64,000 bases of DNA from Enterobacillus tribolii (GCF_003363015.1 NZ_QRAP01000005.1:248001-312000), one strand, 5' to 3'. Counted from the stretch's first letter, positions 8,948 to 18,887 are shown. Notes: generated from the sequence alone by a model not told the origin. Made by a program: numbers and translations.

Positions 8948-10510
8948 TTATTTCAGCAGGTTATCCAATTGATTGATATCGCCGTTGTTATGCAGCCACG
9001 GCACGGTCCAGCCATTCTGGTCGTATTCGGACAGGCAACGGTCGACCATCGCCATCATTTTGTCCATGTTGCCGGAGCCTTGCGCCTGACGCAGACACTG
9101 CAGACGGATTTCATCCTGGCTGCCGGAGTAGTTGATTTCATACAGCTCATGGCGACCGCCGAATTCGCTGCCGATCGCATCCCACATCAGTTTCAGGATC
9201 TTGATACGTTCGACATGATCCATCCCGTTGGAGCCGCGTACGTACTTCGCCAGGTATTTATCGATCTGCGGATTATTCAGATCGCGCGCGCTGGACGGCA
9301 GGTAAATCAGCCCGCTGGTCACGTTGCGCTCAATGATGTTTTTGATTTTGGCATAGGCCATCGGCGCCATAACGCGGTACGTCTGCAATGCGGCATGATC
9401 CGGCAGGTAAGCGCCGTTGACCCACGGCGTAGCCTCGCTGCACATGGAGTCGCTGAGCGCCCAGAACGTGTTGCGCCAGGCCACCACTTCACCCAGATCC
9501 GCCTGTACGCCGCGGAACTCAGACACCCCGGTGCACTCCAGGCTGCGCTTGAGCAGCGCAGTGATGAAGTCCAGCTTCACCGCCAAACGCACGCAGGCCT
9601 GCAGCGGGTACATGCGGGCAAATCCGCCTTCCATCGTCCAGCGACGGCAGCGGTCGAAGTCGCGGTAAATCAACACGTTTTCCCAGGGGATCAGCACGTT
9701 GTCCATCACCAGGATCGCATCGTTTTCATCGAAGCGGCTGGAAAGCGGATAGTCGAACGGAGAACCGGTCGCACCGGCCACCAATTCGTAAGAGGCACGG
9801 GAAATCAGCTTCACGCCGTCGGCGTCCATCGGCGCGACGAACATCAGGGCGAAGTCGGGGTCCTCCCCCATCACCTGCGCGGAACCAAAGCCAATCATGT
9901 TGTAGTGGGTCAGTGCGGAGTTCGTGGCGACCACTTTCGCGCCGCTGACCACAATACCGGCGTCAGTCTCTTTCTCCAGCTTGATGTAAACGTCCTTCAC
10001 CTCATCAGCCGGCTTATGGCGATCGATCGGCGGGTTGACGATAGCGTGGTTGAAGTACAACCCGGATTCCTGAATACGCTGATACCAGTTACGCGCGTTG
10101 TCGGCGAACTGACCGTAAAAGTCCGGATTCGCGCCCAGCGCACAGCCGAACGCGGCTTTGTAATCCGGGGTACGCCCCATCCAGCCGTAGCTCAGGCGCG
10201 ACCACTCGGCGATGGCGTCACGCTGCTGACGCAGTTCCTGCGGGCTGCGGGCAAAACGGAAGAACTTGTGGGTGTAGCCGCCGTTACCGGTGTCGGTGTT
10301 CCAGCACAGGGCGTCATGGGACTGCGGCTGATGCAGAGCGTCGTACAGTTGCCCTACCGATGCGGCCGCATTACGGAACGCCGGGTGGGTGGTAACGTCC
10401 TTGACCCGCTCGCCGTAAATGTAGATCTCACGACCATCCTGCAAACTTTTCAGGTACTCCTGGCTGTTAAAAGGACGCTTGCTTTCAGAACGAAAATCTT
10501 CAGGTTTCAT
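8948..10510 (-). CDS. hpaB: 4-Hydroxyphenylacetate 3-monooxygenase, oxygenase component
   Basis: A 520-residue FADH2-dependent oxygenase that converts 4-hydroxyphenylacetate to 3,4-dihydroxyphenylacetate (homoprotocatechuate). Length equals the E. coli enzyme and the active-site residues R113, Y117 and H155 are present at the same positions. It is the first gene of the hpaBC unit, separated from hpaA by about 235 bases that hold the promoter. In E. coli the equivalent promoter is activated by HpaA with CRP; the same is inferred here. Confidence 0.97.
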   Translation of the reverse strand: MKPEDFRSESKRPFNSQEYLKSLQDGREIYIYGERVKDVTTHPAFRNAAASVGQLYDALHQPQSHDALCWNTDTGNGGYTHKFFRFARSPQELRQQRDAIAEWSRLSYGWMGRTPDYKAAFGCALGANPDFYGQFADNARNWYQRIQESGLYFNHAIVNPPIDRHKPADEVKDVYIKLEKETDAGIVVSGAKVVATNSALTHYNMIGFGSAQVMGEDPDFALMFVAPMDADGVKLISRASYELVAGATGSPFDYPLSSRFDENDAILVMDNVLIPWENVLIYRDFDRCRRWTMEGGFARMYPLQACVRLAVKLDFITALLKRSLECTGVSEFRGVQADLGEVVAWRNTFWALSDSMCSEATPWVNGAYLPDHAALQTYRVMAPMAYAKIKNIIERNVTSGLIYLPSSARDLNNPQIDKYLAKYVRGSNGMDHVERIKILKLMWDAIGSEFGGRHELYEINYSGSQDEIRLQCLRQAQGSGNMDKMMAMVDRCLSEYDQNGWTVPWLHNNGDINQLDNLLK

Positions 10511-10608
10511 GTTTGTCTACCTCACAATCGGAATCCGCTCCGGCGCGCTTCATCAACGCTGCCGATTCGCTTTTGTTAATTATTTGTTTGTTTTTTGTTT
10601 ACTAATTG

Positions 10609-10629
10609 AAGCGCTTGATCGCAATTGCG
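10609..10629. promoter_or_regulatory. Tandem palindromes upstream of hpaBC, candidate activator site
   Basis: Two perfect palindromes lie close together about 100 bases upstream of hpaB: 8 bp at 10609-10616 and 10 bp at 10620-10629. The position suits an activator site for the minus-strand hpaBC promoter, and HpaA is the neighbouring regulator. The link is positional only; the known HpaA operator was not matched. Confidence 0.3.
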
Positions 10630-10718
10630 GGAAGATATTTTTGAGTCAATCGCGGGTACTTTTCAGGACGTGGCGGAGGTTTTCCGTGAAAGTGTGATCT
10701 GAGGCGGATTTAACACTG

Positions 10719-10740
10719 TTTCCCCGCGCCGGCGGGGAAA
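10719..10740 (-). terminator. Stem-loop after hpaA
   Basis: A perfect 9-bp stem (10719-10727 with 10732-10740) and a tetraloop lie 6 bases past the hpaA stop. There is no U-run on the minus-strand side, so it may be a weak terminator or an mRNA-stabilising hairpin. Confidence 0.45.
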
Positions 10741-10745
10741 CGGCA

Positions 10746-11636
10746 TCATGACACCGGAATCTGGCTGGCCCGAAACGCGCTGGGCGAGCAGCCGGTCTGG
10801 CGGTTAAAAAAGCGGGCGAAATAGGCTGGATCTTTGAAGCCCAGCTGGTAGGCGATTTCATGCACCGCACTGTCGCTGAACAACAGCAGGCGTTTTGCCT
10901 CGCGCAGTTGGCGATCGAAAATCAGCCGCTTGGGCGAACGGTTGGCAAAACGGCGGCACATATCCGTCAGCCGCGATTCGGTGATTCCCAACCGCTGGGC
11001 ATACTCGGGTACAGACCAGTGCTCCGAATAATTTTCGTCGATCATCTGGTTAAAGCGCTGAAACTGCTTGAGTTCGCCGCGAACGCCGCAGGTGGGGTGA
11101 TCGTTGAGCGGAACGTTGCGCAGCAGCAGGTTAAAAACCGCCTGCGCCAACAGGGTCAGAGTATGTTCATGACCGGGCAGCTTGGCGGTGGATTCCCGCT
11201 GGATCAGCGCCCAATAATGCCCCAACGCCTCCAGCTCCTCCGGCTTATCCGCCATCGACAGGCAGATCCCCGGCACTCCCAGGGCATCGCGGGTTCCCGG
11301 GTAGAGAATCTCCAGCAGCGGCCAGATCAGCTCCTGACGGACGGTCAGCACGTGCCCGTCACTGTCCGGTTCGGTGAAAAAGGCGTGAGGCATGGACGGC
11401 GGCGTCAGCACAAACAGCGGCGCCTGCACGGAAAAACGTTGATCGTCGAGCTGAAGCTCGATCTGCCCTGTGTTGAGAAAATGCATCTGGAAAAAGCGAT
11501 CGTGACGATGCGCCTGCATGTCGCGCCCAAAAAAGGCCGCCATGCGGGAAAAGGATTGGTAATGAACGTCGTCCGTTCCCTGAGTTTCGTCGTAGTCTTT
11601 ACTGATGTCGATGTTAGTAATGGATTTTTCGGACAC
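10746..11636 (-). CDS. hpaA: AraC-family activator of the hpaBC genes
   Basis: A 296-residue regulator with an N-terminal cupin-type ligand domain (HRHDRFFQMHFL near residue 45) and a C-terminal double helix-turn-helix (WSVPEYAQRLGITESRL, then VHEIAYQLGFKDPAYFARFF). It matches HpaA, which senses 4-hydroxyphenylacetate and activates hpaBC. It lies between hpaX and hpaB on the same strand, as in E. coli. Confidence 0.95.
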   Translation of the reverse strand: MSEKSITNIDISKDYDETQGTDDVHYQSFSRMAAFFGRDMQAHRHDRFFQMHFLNTGQIELQLDDQRFSVQAPLFVLTPPSMPHAFFTEPDSDGHVLTVRQELIWPLLEILYPGTRDALGVPGICLSMADKPEELEALGHYWALIQRESTAKLPGHEHTLTLLAQAVFNLLLRNVPLNDHPTCGVRGELKQFQRFNQMIDENYSEHWSVPEYAQRLGITESRLTDMCRRFANRSPKRLIFDRQLREAKRLLLFSDSAVHEIAYQLGFKDPAYFARFFNRQTGCSPSAFRASQIPVS

Positions 11637-11684
11637 CGGAACCTCCAGGGGGAAGAAATCGGTTGGATCTTTTATGGCAGAAGA

Positions 11685-11699
11685 TGGCCCGTCGGGCCA
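11685..11699 (-). terminator. Stem-loop between hpaX and hpaA
   Basis: A 6-bp GC stem (11685-11690 with 11694-11699) and a 3-nt loop, extended by imperfect AGAAG/CTTCT pairing. It lies 40 bases past the hpaX stop in the 100-base hpaX-hpaA gap. Two direct copies of TTATCCCGTT precede it near 11715-11742, the second overlapping the hpaX stop. Function unproven. Confidence 0.4.
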
Positions 11700-11740
11700 C
11701 CTTCTGCGTCTTACACTTATCCCGTTTTACATTTATCCCG

Positions 11741-13117
11741 TTAAGGCGTCGCCCTCGGTCTGGATGCGTTCATCGGAATCATCCATACCAGGAAGGCGCC
11801 GAGCACCAGCAACCCCGCCACAAAATAGAGGCCGGAGTTAAAGCTGCCGGTCTGATCCTTCAGCCACCCGATCAACAGCGGGCTGATGCCGGAACCGATG
11901 TTGCCCACGGCGTTGATCACCGCGATCCCCACCGCCCTGGCCCGCAGGCTGATCGATTGGTCCGGCGTGGTCCAGAAGATCGCCATCGCGGTGAAGGAGC
12001 CGACCGACGCCATGATAATCCCCAGCAGTTGGATCATGCTGTGGCTGGTCGCCGAAGCCAGCAGCCACCCCACCGCACCAAACAGGTAGGGCAGAACCGT
12101 GTGCATCTTACGTTCCTGCAGGCGGTCGGAGCGCCGGCTCCACCACACCATGCCGGCAATGGTACACACCTGCGGAATCGCCGCCAGCAGCCCGATCACA
12201 ATGTTGCTGCTGCCCTGGTTGAAACTTTGCAGAATCTGCGGCGTCCAGATGTTCACCGCGCTCAGCGTGTTGGTCAGGCAAAAATACGCCAGCGTGTACA
12301 GAATGATCACCGGGGTGAAAATTTCACGCCACATGCTGGTTTTCTGCAGGGCGGAGTGGCTCAGGCCGCCTTCCGGCTGCACCAGATCCAGCTTGTCCGC
12401 GTCCATCATCTCTTTGAGGGTTTTCTTGTCCTCATCCGTCAGCCACTTGGCTTTCGCCGGCGTATCGTCCAGATAAATCCAGACGATGATCCCCAGCAGC
12501 ACCGACGGGAAGCCTTCCAGCAGGAACAGCCACTGCCAGCCTTTCAGGTCCAGAATGCCGTCCATCGACATGATGTAGCCGGACGCCGCCGACCCCAGCG
12601 CCATCGTTACCGGCATCGCCACCATGAACAGCGCGTTGGCGCGGGCACGGAAGTAGGCCGGGAACCAGTAGGTCAGATACACCAGCACGCCCGGCAGGAA
12701 ACCCGCCTCGGTGATGCCGACGATCATACGCAGGATGTACAGGCTGGTGGGGCCGGTCGCGAACATCGTCGCCGTTGAAGCCAGGCCCCAGCACACCATG
12801 ATGGTGGCGATCCAGCGCCGCGCGCCCACGATCCCCAGCATGATGTTGCTGGGAATGCCGAAGATCACGTAGGTCACGTAAAACAGCGTCGTAGCCAGGC
12901 CGAACATGGTGGCGTTAAGCCCCAGGTCTTTCCCCATGGTCAGGCCGGCAAACCCGATGTTGATGCGGTCAAGAAATGAAAAAACAAACAAGACAAACAG
13001 GAAAATAATGACACGGCGAAACAGCTTATTAATTACCGATTGTTGCTGCGCGCTGAGTTGCCTGTGTTGGTCGGCCGGATTTGCCGCACCTTTCGCTATG
13101 GTCGGTGAATCGCTCAT
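11741..13117 (-). CDS. hpaX: 4-Hydroxyphenylacetate transporter (MFS)
   Basis: A 458-residue, 12-helix major facilitator of the anion/cation symporter group, recognised as HpaX, which takes up 4-hydroxyphenylacetate. Visible features include FSFLDRINIGFAG in the first helix, TEAGFLPGVLVYLTYWFP and a central cytoplasmic loop. It follows hpaI by 42 bases in the same operon and precedes hpaA, the normal enteric order. Confidence 0.93.
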   Translation of the reverse strand: MSDSPTIAKGAANPADQHRQLSAQQQSVINKLFRRVIIFLFVLFVFSFLDRINIGFAGLTMGKDLGLNATMFGLATTLFYVTYVIFGIPSNIMLGIVGARRWIATIMVCWGLASTATMFATGPTSLYILRMIVGITEAGFLPGVLVYLTYWFPAYFRARANALFMVAMPVTMALGSAASGYIMSMDGILDLKGWQWLFLLEGFPSVLLGIIVWIYLDDTPAKAKWLTDEDKKTLKEMMDADKLDLVQPEGGLSHSALQKTSMWREIFTPVIILYTLAYFCLTNTLSAVNIWTPQILQSFNQGSSNIVIGLLAAIPQVCTIAGMVWWSRRSDRLQERKMHTVLPYLFGAVGWLLASATSHSMIQLLGIIMASVGSFTAMAIFWTTPDQSISLRARAVGIAVINAVGNIGSGISPLLIGWLKDQTGSFNSGLYFVAGLLVLGAFLVWMIPMNASRPRATP

Positions 13118-13159
13118 CGTGCTTCCCTCTTATTATGGCCGGCTTGCTCCCGCAAGCGA

Positions 13160-13984
13160 TTAATAAACGCCCGATGAAGCCTGCGCGTCGTTGTTGTTGT
13201 CAGCCTGGTTACCGGCTCCGAAACGGGCAGCCAGCGCTTCAGCGGCGCGCGCCAGCAGCGTGGTATCAACGCCCACCGCCACGAACAGCGCCCCCAGTTT
13301 CAGGTAATGCTCAGCCGCTTCCGGCGCGGCCATCAAAATGCCCGGCGCTTTGCCCGCGGCTTTGATCATGGCGATCGCCTGCTCAATGGCGGCTTTCACC
13401 TCCGGATGCTGCGGATTACCGGCATACCCCATATCCGCGCTCAGATCCGCCGGTCCGATGAACACGCCGTCTACCCCTTCAACATCCAGGATTTGCGGCA
13501 GGTTTTTCATCGCTTCGCGGGTTTCGATTTGCACCAGCACACACATTTCGGCGTCAGCGTTTTGCAGATAGCCCGGCACCCGGTTCCAGCGCGAAGCCCG
13601 CGCCAGCGCGCTGCCGACGCCGCGGATACCGTTCGGCGGGTAGCGCGTGGCGCGCACCGCTTCGCGCGCCTGTTCGGCGTTTTGCACCATCGGCACCAGC
13701 AGCGTTTGCGCGCCGACGTCCAGCAACTGCTTGATCTGCACCGCGTCGTTCCAGGAAGGACGCACCACCGGATGGCTGGGGTACGGCGCAATCGCCTGCA
13801 ACTGGCCCAGTACGGTCTGGACGTTATTCGGCGCATGCTCGCCGTCGATCAGCAACCAGTCGAAACCGGCGCCGGCCAGCAGCTCAGCGCTGTAGCTGCT
13901 GCACAAGCCGAGCCACAGACCGATTTGCGGTTTGCCCTCTTTCAGGGCCTGTTTGAATGCGTTATGCAAAATTGGCGTTGTCAT
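13160..13984 (-). CDS. hpaI: 4-Hydroxy-2-oxoheptane-1,7-dioate aldolase
   Basis: A 274-residue class II aldolase of the HpcH/HpaI family that cleaves 4-hydroxy-2-oxoheptanedioate to pyruvate and succinate semialdehyde. The catalytic His is H50 (in [11 protein letters not shown]), and the metal/substrate region [12 protein letters not shown] and QIETREAM segment are intact. The N-terminus is a few residues longer than in E. coli. It lies 9 bases after hpaH, so the two are co-transcribed. Confidence 0.96.
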   Translation of the reverse strand: MTTPILHNAFKQALKEGKPQIGLWLGLCSSYSAELLAGAGFDWLLIDGEHAPNNVQTVLGQLQAIAPYPSHPVVRPSWNDAVQIKQLLDVGAQTLLVPMVQNAEQAREAVRATRYPPNGIRGVGSALARASRWNRVPGYLQNADAEMCVLVQIETREAMKNLPQILDVEGVDGVFIGPADLSADMGYAGNPQHPEVKAAIEQAIAMIKAAGKAPGILMAAPEAAEHYLKLGALFVAVGVDTTLLARAAEALAARFGAGNQADNNNDAQASSGVY

Positions 13985-13993
13985 CGGGCCTCC

Positions 13994-14797
13994 TCAGACG
14001 AAATGACAGCTGATGGCGCCCATCGGGCCGTAATCAACATGGAAAGAATCCCCCTTGCGCGCCGGCACAGGGCGGGTGAACGAGCCGCCGAGGATGATCT
14101 GCCCGGCTTCCAGCTGCACGTCGTAAGGCGCGAGTTTGTTCGCCAGCCAGGCCACGCCGTTAGCGGGATGGTTCAGCACCGCCGCCGCGACGCCGGACTC
14201 TTCGATCACCCCGTTGCGGTACAGCAGGGCGCTGATCCAACGCAGATCCAGCGCGTCCGGCTTGATCGGGCGCCCGCCCATGATCACGCCGGCGTTGGCG
14301 GCATTATCGGAAATGGTGTCGAACACTTTGCGCGGCCGGCCGGTTTCCGGATCGACGTTGTGGCAACGCGCGTCGATCAGCTCCAGCGCGGGAATCACAT
14401 AATCGGTGGCGTTATACACGTCAAAAATGGTGCAGTTCGGCCCGCGCAGCGGCTTCGCCAGGATAAAGGCCAGCTCGACTTCAATACGCGGCACGATAAA
14501 GCGATCGGTCGGGATTTCGCAGCCTTCGCCGAACAGCATGTCGTCCAGCAATGCGCCGTAATCCGGCTCGGTAATTTGCGAGCTGATCTGCATCGCGCGC
14601 GACGTCAGGCCGATTTTATGACCGACCAGCTTACGCCCCTCATTGATCTTCATCTCCACCCACTTACGCTGCACGGCGTAGGCGTCTTCGATGGTGATCT
14701 CCGGATGATCGAGCGAAATGGCGCGGATCTGCTCCCGGTTCTTTTCCGCCTGATTGAGACGTTGCGCAATGCGGTGAATGACGTCGTTGTCTAACAT
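13994..14797 (-). CDS. hpaH: 2-Oxo-hept-4-ene-1,7-dioate hydratase
   Basis: A 267-residue Mg2+-dependent hydratase of the fumarylacetoacetase-related fold that adds water to 2-oxohept-4-enedioate. The IEVELAFIL metal motif and the GHKIGLT and IMGGRP segments are visible. Length equals E. coli HpaH. Its ATG shares one base with the stop of the upstream dehydrogenase (TAATG), so the two are translationally coupled. Confidence 0.95.
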   Translation of the reverse strand: MLDNDVIHRIAQRLNQAEKNREQIRAISLDHPEITIEDAYAVQRKWVEMKINEGRKLVGHKIGLTSRAMQISSQITEPDYGALLDDMLFGEGCEIPTDRFIVPRIEVELAFILAKPLRGPNCTIFDVYNATDYVIPALELIDARCHNVDPETGRPRKVFDTISDNAANAGVIMGGRPIKPDALDLRWISALLYRNGVIEESGVAAAVLNHPANGVAWLANKLAPYDVQLEAGQIILGGSFTRPVPARKGDSFHVDYGPMGAISCHFV

Positions 14798-16269
14798 TAT
14801 TTTGCTCCCGGGGCTTCAAGACCGCCAAAACAGAGATATTTCACTTCCAGATAATCTTCGATGCCGTAACGGGAACCTTCGCGCCCCAGTCCGGACTGCT
14901 TGATACCGCCGAACGGCGCGACTTCGTTGGAAATCAGCCCCTCGTTGATGCCGACCATGCCGCTTTCCAGCGCCTCCGCCACCCGGTAAATACGGCCGAT
15001 GTCGCGGGAGTAGAAATACGCCGCCAGCCCGGATTCGGTTTGGTTCGCCAGCCTGATCGCGCCGGTTTCATCGTGGAACTTAATCAGCGGCGCCACCGGC
15101 CCGAAGGTTTCCTCATGGGCGATGCGCATCGACTCATCCACGTCGCGCAGAATGGTAGGCTGGAAAAACAGGCCGCCCAGCGAATGGGAATCACCGCCGG
15201 TCACCAGGCTGGCGCCGTGCGACAGGGCATCGGCGATATGGGCTTTGGCTTTATCCACCGCGGCCTGATTGATCAGCGGCCCCTGCTGGGAAGCGGGATC
15301 GGTCGCCGGCCCTACCTTCAGCGCCTGCACGGCCTGCGACAGGCGTTTGGCGAATTCGTCATAGACGCCGGCCTGCACCAGGATACGGTTGGCGCATACG
15401 CAGGTCTGACCGCTGTTGCGGAACTTGGCCGCCAGCGCCCCCTGCACCGCGGCGTCCAGATCGGCGTCGTCGAACACGATGAACGGCGCGTTGCCGCCCA
15501 GCTCCAGCGACAGTTTTTTCACCGTCTCCGCGCTTTGCGCCATCAGCAGCTTGCCGATGCGGGTGGAGCCGGTGAAGGAGAGTTTGCGCACCACCGGGCT
15601 TTGCGTCAGCACGCCGCCGATCGCCGCGGCATCCAGGCCCGGTACGATGTTCAGCACGCCCGCCGGCACGCCGGCCTCTTCCGCCAGCACGGCCAGCGCC
15701 AGAGCGGAAAGCGGGGTTTCCGCTGCGGGCTTGAGTACCACGGTACAGCCCGCCGCCAGTGCCGGCCCGACCTTGCGGGTAATCATGGCGTTAGGGAAGT
15801 TCCACGGCGTGATCGCGGCTACCACGCCCACCGGTTGTTTGATGGTGCTGATGCGGCGGCCCGGCAGCGGGCACGGAATGGTTTCACCGTAAACGCGCTT
15901 GCCTTCTTCGGCAAACCACTCAATAAAGCTGGCGCCGTAAGCGATTTCTCCCATCGCTTCGGCCTGCGGTTTCCCCTGCTCCAGGCTGAGCAGCTCCGCC
16001 AGCGCCTGCTGGTTGTCCATCATCAGACGGAACCAGCGTTGCAGAATCTGGCTGCGCTGCTTGGCGGTTTGCGCGCGCCAGGCCGGCAGCGCCTGCTGCG
16101 CCGCGCTGATGGCGCGCTTGGTTTCTGCCGCGCCGGCGTCGCTCACTTTGGCGATCACCTCGCCGTTGGCGGGGTTAGTCACCTCGAACACGGCCCCGTC
16201 TTCGGCGGAAACCCACTGCCCGTTGATGTAGGCCTGCTGACGCAACAATGACGAACTCACATTACTCAT
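14797..16269 (-). CDS. Succinate-semialdehyde dehydrogenase (GabD-like) within the hpa operon
   Basis: A 490-residue NAD(P)+ aldehyde dehydrogenase with oxyanion Asn in TPWNFPNAMI, general base Glu in LELGGNAP, catalytic Cys in NSGQTCVCANR and the GabD-like end APFGGIKQSGLGREG. Its position inside the operon, overlapping both neighbours, points to oxidation of the succinate semialdehyde made by HpaI, giving succinate. E. coli has no such gene between hpaF and hpaH and relies on Sad/GabD elsewhere. Assignment to this substrate is inferred from context and family. Confidence 0.88.
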   Translation of the reverse strand: MSNVSSSLLRQQAYINGQWVSAEDGAVFEVTNPANGEVIAKVSDAGAAETKRAISAAQQALPAWRAQTAKQRSQILQRWFRLMMDNQQALAELLSLEQGKPQAEAMGEIAYGASFIEWFAEEGKRVYGETIPCPLPGRRISTIKQPVGVVAAITPWNFPNAMITRKVGPALAAGCTVVLKPAAETPLSALALAVLAEEAGVPAGVLNIVPGLDAAAIGGVLTQSPVVRKLSFTGSTRIGKLLMAQSAETVKKLSLELGGNAPFIVFDDADLDAAVQGALAAKFRNSGQTCVCANRILVQAGVYDEFAKRLSQAVQALKVGPATDPASQQGPLINQAAVDKAKAHIADALSHGASLVTGGDSHSLGGLFFQPTILRDVDESMRIAHEETFGPVAPLIKFHDETGAIRLANQTESGLAAYFYSRDIGRIYRVAEALESGMVGINEGLISNEVAPFGGIKQSGLGREGSRYGIEDYLEVKYLCFGGLEAPGAK

Positions 16270-17500
16270 TATTCTTTTCTCCGGATGACACCCGATGAAT
16301 TTCGGAACTCAGACGCACGGCAGCCACTCTCTGGCTCAGCCAGCTCAACAACGCGCATACCGCCATAACCAGCGTCATGGCGAACGGCGTTTCATCCTGC
16401 AACCAGGACACCGCCAGACTGGCCAGGGCGCCCATGCCAAACTGCAGTGAAATCGCCAGGGCGCTGGCGCTGCCCGCCTGTTTTCCCCGCTGTTGCAACA
16501 GCAACGACAAACTGTTGGCGCCAATGGCGTTGACCAGCGAGATGAACAACACCACCAATATGACAATCACCGCCAGCCCGGCCTGGTGGAAGCCAAGCAG
16601 CAACGCGCCAAAAATCAGTTGGGCGCTGCTTTGAATCATCAGTAAACGGGGCAGGCTATAGACTTTCAGCATGCGCACGTTCAGCAGCAGGACCAGAATC
16701 ATGCCCACTACGTTGCAGCCGAACAGCAGTCCGTAATACTGCGCCGGCACCTGAAAATAGGAGATATAAACAAACGGCGATCCGCTGATGAAGGCGAACA
16801 TCCCGGCAAACGAAAACGCCAGCGTGCCGATGATGCCCATCGCCTGCCGATCGCGTGCCAGCAGGCAATAATTATGAAACGCCGCCAGCACCTTACCTTT
16901 CTCTTCGCCGCCATCGCCCTGCTGCGGCAGCGTCTCCGGCAATACCAGCAACACCAGAATTCCGCTGACGCAGCCGACAATCGTCAGCAGCCAGAAAATG
17001 GCCTGCCAGTTGAATATCGTCAGCAACGCACCGCCCAGTAAAGGCGCCAGCAAAGGGGCGACCATCGTGACCAGCGTCATCAGCGACAACACCCGCGGCA
17101 AGGCGTCCGCCGGGTAAACATCGCGGGCGATTGCCCGCGCCATCACTACCGCGGCGCCGCTGCCAAACGCCTGCAACGCACGCAGCACCACCAGATGCTG
17201 TACGTCGGTAACCTGGGTGCACAACACGCTGGCGCCGACGAACATCAACATGCCGCTCAACAGTAATTTGCGCCGCCCGAGGCGGTCGCTGAGCGGCCCG
17301 TATAACAGCATGCCGATACAAAAACCGGCGAAAAAAGCACCCAGTGAGTGTTGCATCTGCCCCTGCGTCGCCTGCAGTTGCTCGCCCATGGCGGGCAGCG
17401 CGGGCAGGTACATATCAATCGACAGCGGACCGAAAGCCACCAGCGACCCCAGCAACGGGATCAGCCAGCGCGGCGGACGATTGGTAAAGGGCGACGGCAT
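16262..17500 (-). CDS. Bcr/CflA-type MFS transporter within the hpa operon
   Basis: A 412-residue, 12-helix drug:H+ antiporter-type transporter. It has the Bcr/CflA signature DMYLPALP in helix 1 and motif A GPLSDRLGRRKL. I chose the ATG at 17500, which has an AGGAG site; a longer frame begins at 17509. Its last codons overlap the dehydrogenase start by 8 bases. Members of this family usually export drugs or metabolites; export of a toxic aromatic or semialdehyde intermediate is a reasonable guess, but nothing in the sequence fixes the substrate. Confidence 0.85.
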   Translation of the reverse strand: MPSPFTNRPPRWLIPLLGSLVAFGPLSIDMYLPALPAMGEQLQATQGQMQHSLGAFFAGFCIGMLLYGPLSDRLGRRKLLLSGMLMFVGASVLCTQVTDVQHLVVLRALQAFGSGAAVVMARAIARDVYPADALPRVLSLMTLVTMVAPLLAPLLGGALLTIFNWQAIFWLLTIVGCVSGILVLLVLPETLPQQGDGGEEKGKVLAAFHNYCLLARDRQAMGIIGTLAFSFAGMFAFISGSPFVYISYFQVPAQYYGLLFGCNVVGMILVLLLNVRMLKVYSLPRLLMIQSSAQLIFGALLLGFHQAGLAVIVILVVLFISLVNAIGANSLSLLLQQRGKQAGSASALAISLQFGMGALASLAVSWLQDETPFAMTLVMAVCALLSWLSQRVAAVRLSSEIHRVSSGEKNNE

Positions 17501-17522
17501 GCAACACACTCCTGGCTAACAA

Positions 17523-17909
17523 TTATTCCTTGCTGAACAGTGCATGAACGTTGTTTTGCTTGTAATTCAACACCGGATGCAGTTCTTCAATCTCAAACGA
17601 CAGCGCCAGGTAGCGCTGCGCCATCAGGCCGGCGAAATGCTGTTTGATCAGGCCAAACAGCAACTCCCCCACCTGCTGCCGGCTTTCCAGGCTGCGCCCG
17701 GTGCCGATCTTGAGCGTCATATGGACGAAGGCGTAATCGTTCTTGCCGTCGGCCATTTGCCAGGTATCCAGCCAGATGGCGCGGCTGCGGATCCCCCCGA
17801 TGGGGAAGATGCCGGTGCCGGCCAGCGTTTCATTTACTTTGGCGAACAATCCCGGAAGATCTGCTTCTGCACGGATATTCTCGGTACATTCAGCATAGAA
17901 ATGCGGCAT
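17523..17909 (-). CDS. hpaF: 5-Carboxymethyl-2-hydroxymuconate delta-isomerase
   Basis: A 128-residue isomerase of the tautomerase superfamily; after Met removal Pro is the N-terminal catalytic residue (MPHFYAEC). The IRSRAIWLDTWQMADG and AFVHMTLKIGTGRS segments agree with E. coli HpaF. It acts after HpaE in the meta-cleavage route and lies 16 bases from hpaD. Confidence 0.96.
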   Translation of the reverse strand: MPHFYAECTENIRAEADLPGLFAKVNETLAGTGIFPIGGIRSRAIWLDTWQMADGKNDYAFVHMTLKIGTGRSLESRQQVGELLFGLIKQHFAGLMAQRYLALSFEIEELHPVLNYKQNNVHALFSKE

Positions 17910-17925
17910 ATCAACTCCTCAGATA

Positions 17926-18789
17926 TCAGGCTGCAAGGCGGGCAGGAAGCGGGAACACCGCATTCACCTGGCCGGTGCCGGAGCTGGCGAACAGGTCGGT
18001 GATGAACTCCACCTCGCCGTCATATTTATCCCAGCCCAGCATGCCGAGCAGCATCACGGTGTCGTGCATGTTGCCTTCGCCGAAGCAGTACTGCGCGTAT
18101 TCCGGCAGCATTTCGCAGAACTCTTTGAAACGCCCTTCTTTCCACAGCTTGACCACGCGCTCGTCCATCTGATGGTCGAACTCACGGGTGTAGCTGTGCA
18201 TGCCCTGCTCGGCGCGCTGATCGTCGATAAAGCGGTGCGACAGGGAGCCGCTGGCCAGTACGGCCACGGTGCCGTTGTATTTCTCGATGGCGCGCAGGAT
18301 GGCTTCGCCCATTTTGCGGCTGTCTTCAAAGGCGTGAACGGTACAAAACGCAGAGATGGAGATCACTTTGAAGTGGCGGTCTTCGTTCATGTAGCGCATC
18401 GGAACCAAAGTGCCGTATTCCAGGTCCAGGCTGGGGATATTGTGCGCCTGAGCACGAACGCCCGCGGTGCAGGCTTCTTCCGCGATCATATTGCCCAGTT
18501 CCGGGTTGCCGTCGTATTCATAGCGCATGTCACGGATGAAGTGCGGCAGCTCGTGGCTGGTATAGACGCCGGCAAAATGATCGGTGCAGTTGATGTGATA
18601 GGCGCTGTTGACCAGCCAGTGGGTATCGAACACGATAATGGTGTCGACGCCCAGCTCGCGGCAACGGCGGCCAATCTCTTTATGACCGTCGATAGCGGCC
18701 TGACGGCAACCGAAATGTTTCCCCGGCATTTCCGACAGGTACATAGACGGTACGTGTGTGATCTTGGCAGCTAATGCTAATTTACCCAT
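17926..18789 (-). CDS. hpaD: 3,4-Dihydroxyphenylacetate 2,3-dioxygenase
   Basis: A 287-residue extradiol ring-cleavage dioxygenase of the class III (LigB) type. It opens homoprotocatechuate to 5-carboxymethyl-2-hydroxymuconate semialdehyde. Conserved His-containing motifs such as FDTHWLVN and GSLSHRF are visible. The start follows a GAGGATGT site. About 170 bases separate it from hpaE upstream, more than in most gaps of this operon, with a hairpin in between. Confidence 0.96.
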   Translation of the reverse strand: MGKLALAAKITHVPSMYLSEMPGKHFGCRQAAIDGHKEIGRRCRELGVDTIIVFDTHWLVNSAYHINCTDHFAGVYTSHELPHFIRDMRYEYDGNPELGNMIAEEACTAGVRAQAHNIPSLDLEYGTLVPMRYMNEDRHFKVISISAFCTVHAFEDSRKMGEAILRAIEKYNGTVAVLASGSLSHRFIDDQRAEQGMHSYTREFDHQMDERVVKLWKEGRFKEFCEMLPEYAQYCFGEGNMHDTVMLLGMLGWDKYDGEVEFITDLFASSGTGQVNAVFPLPARLAA

Positions 18790-18887
18790 ACATCCTCACT
18801 TGAAAACTCGGTTGGTTTTCTTTGGTTAGTGGGGAGATGCCTTCTCCCGGATGACTAAAGCCCGCGCAAAACCGTAACGGTAGGGTT

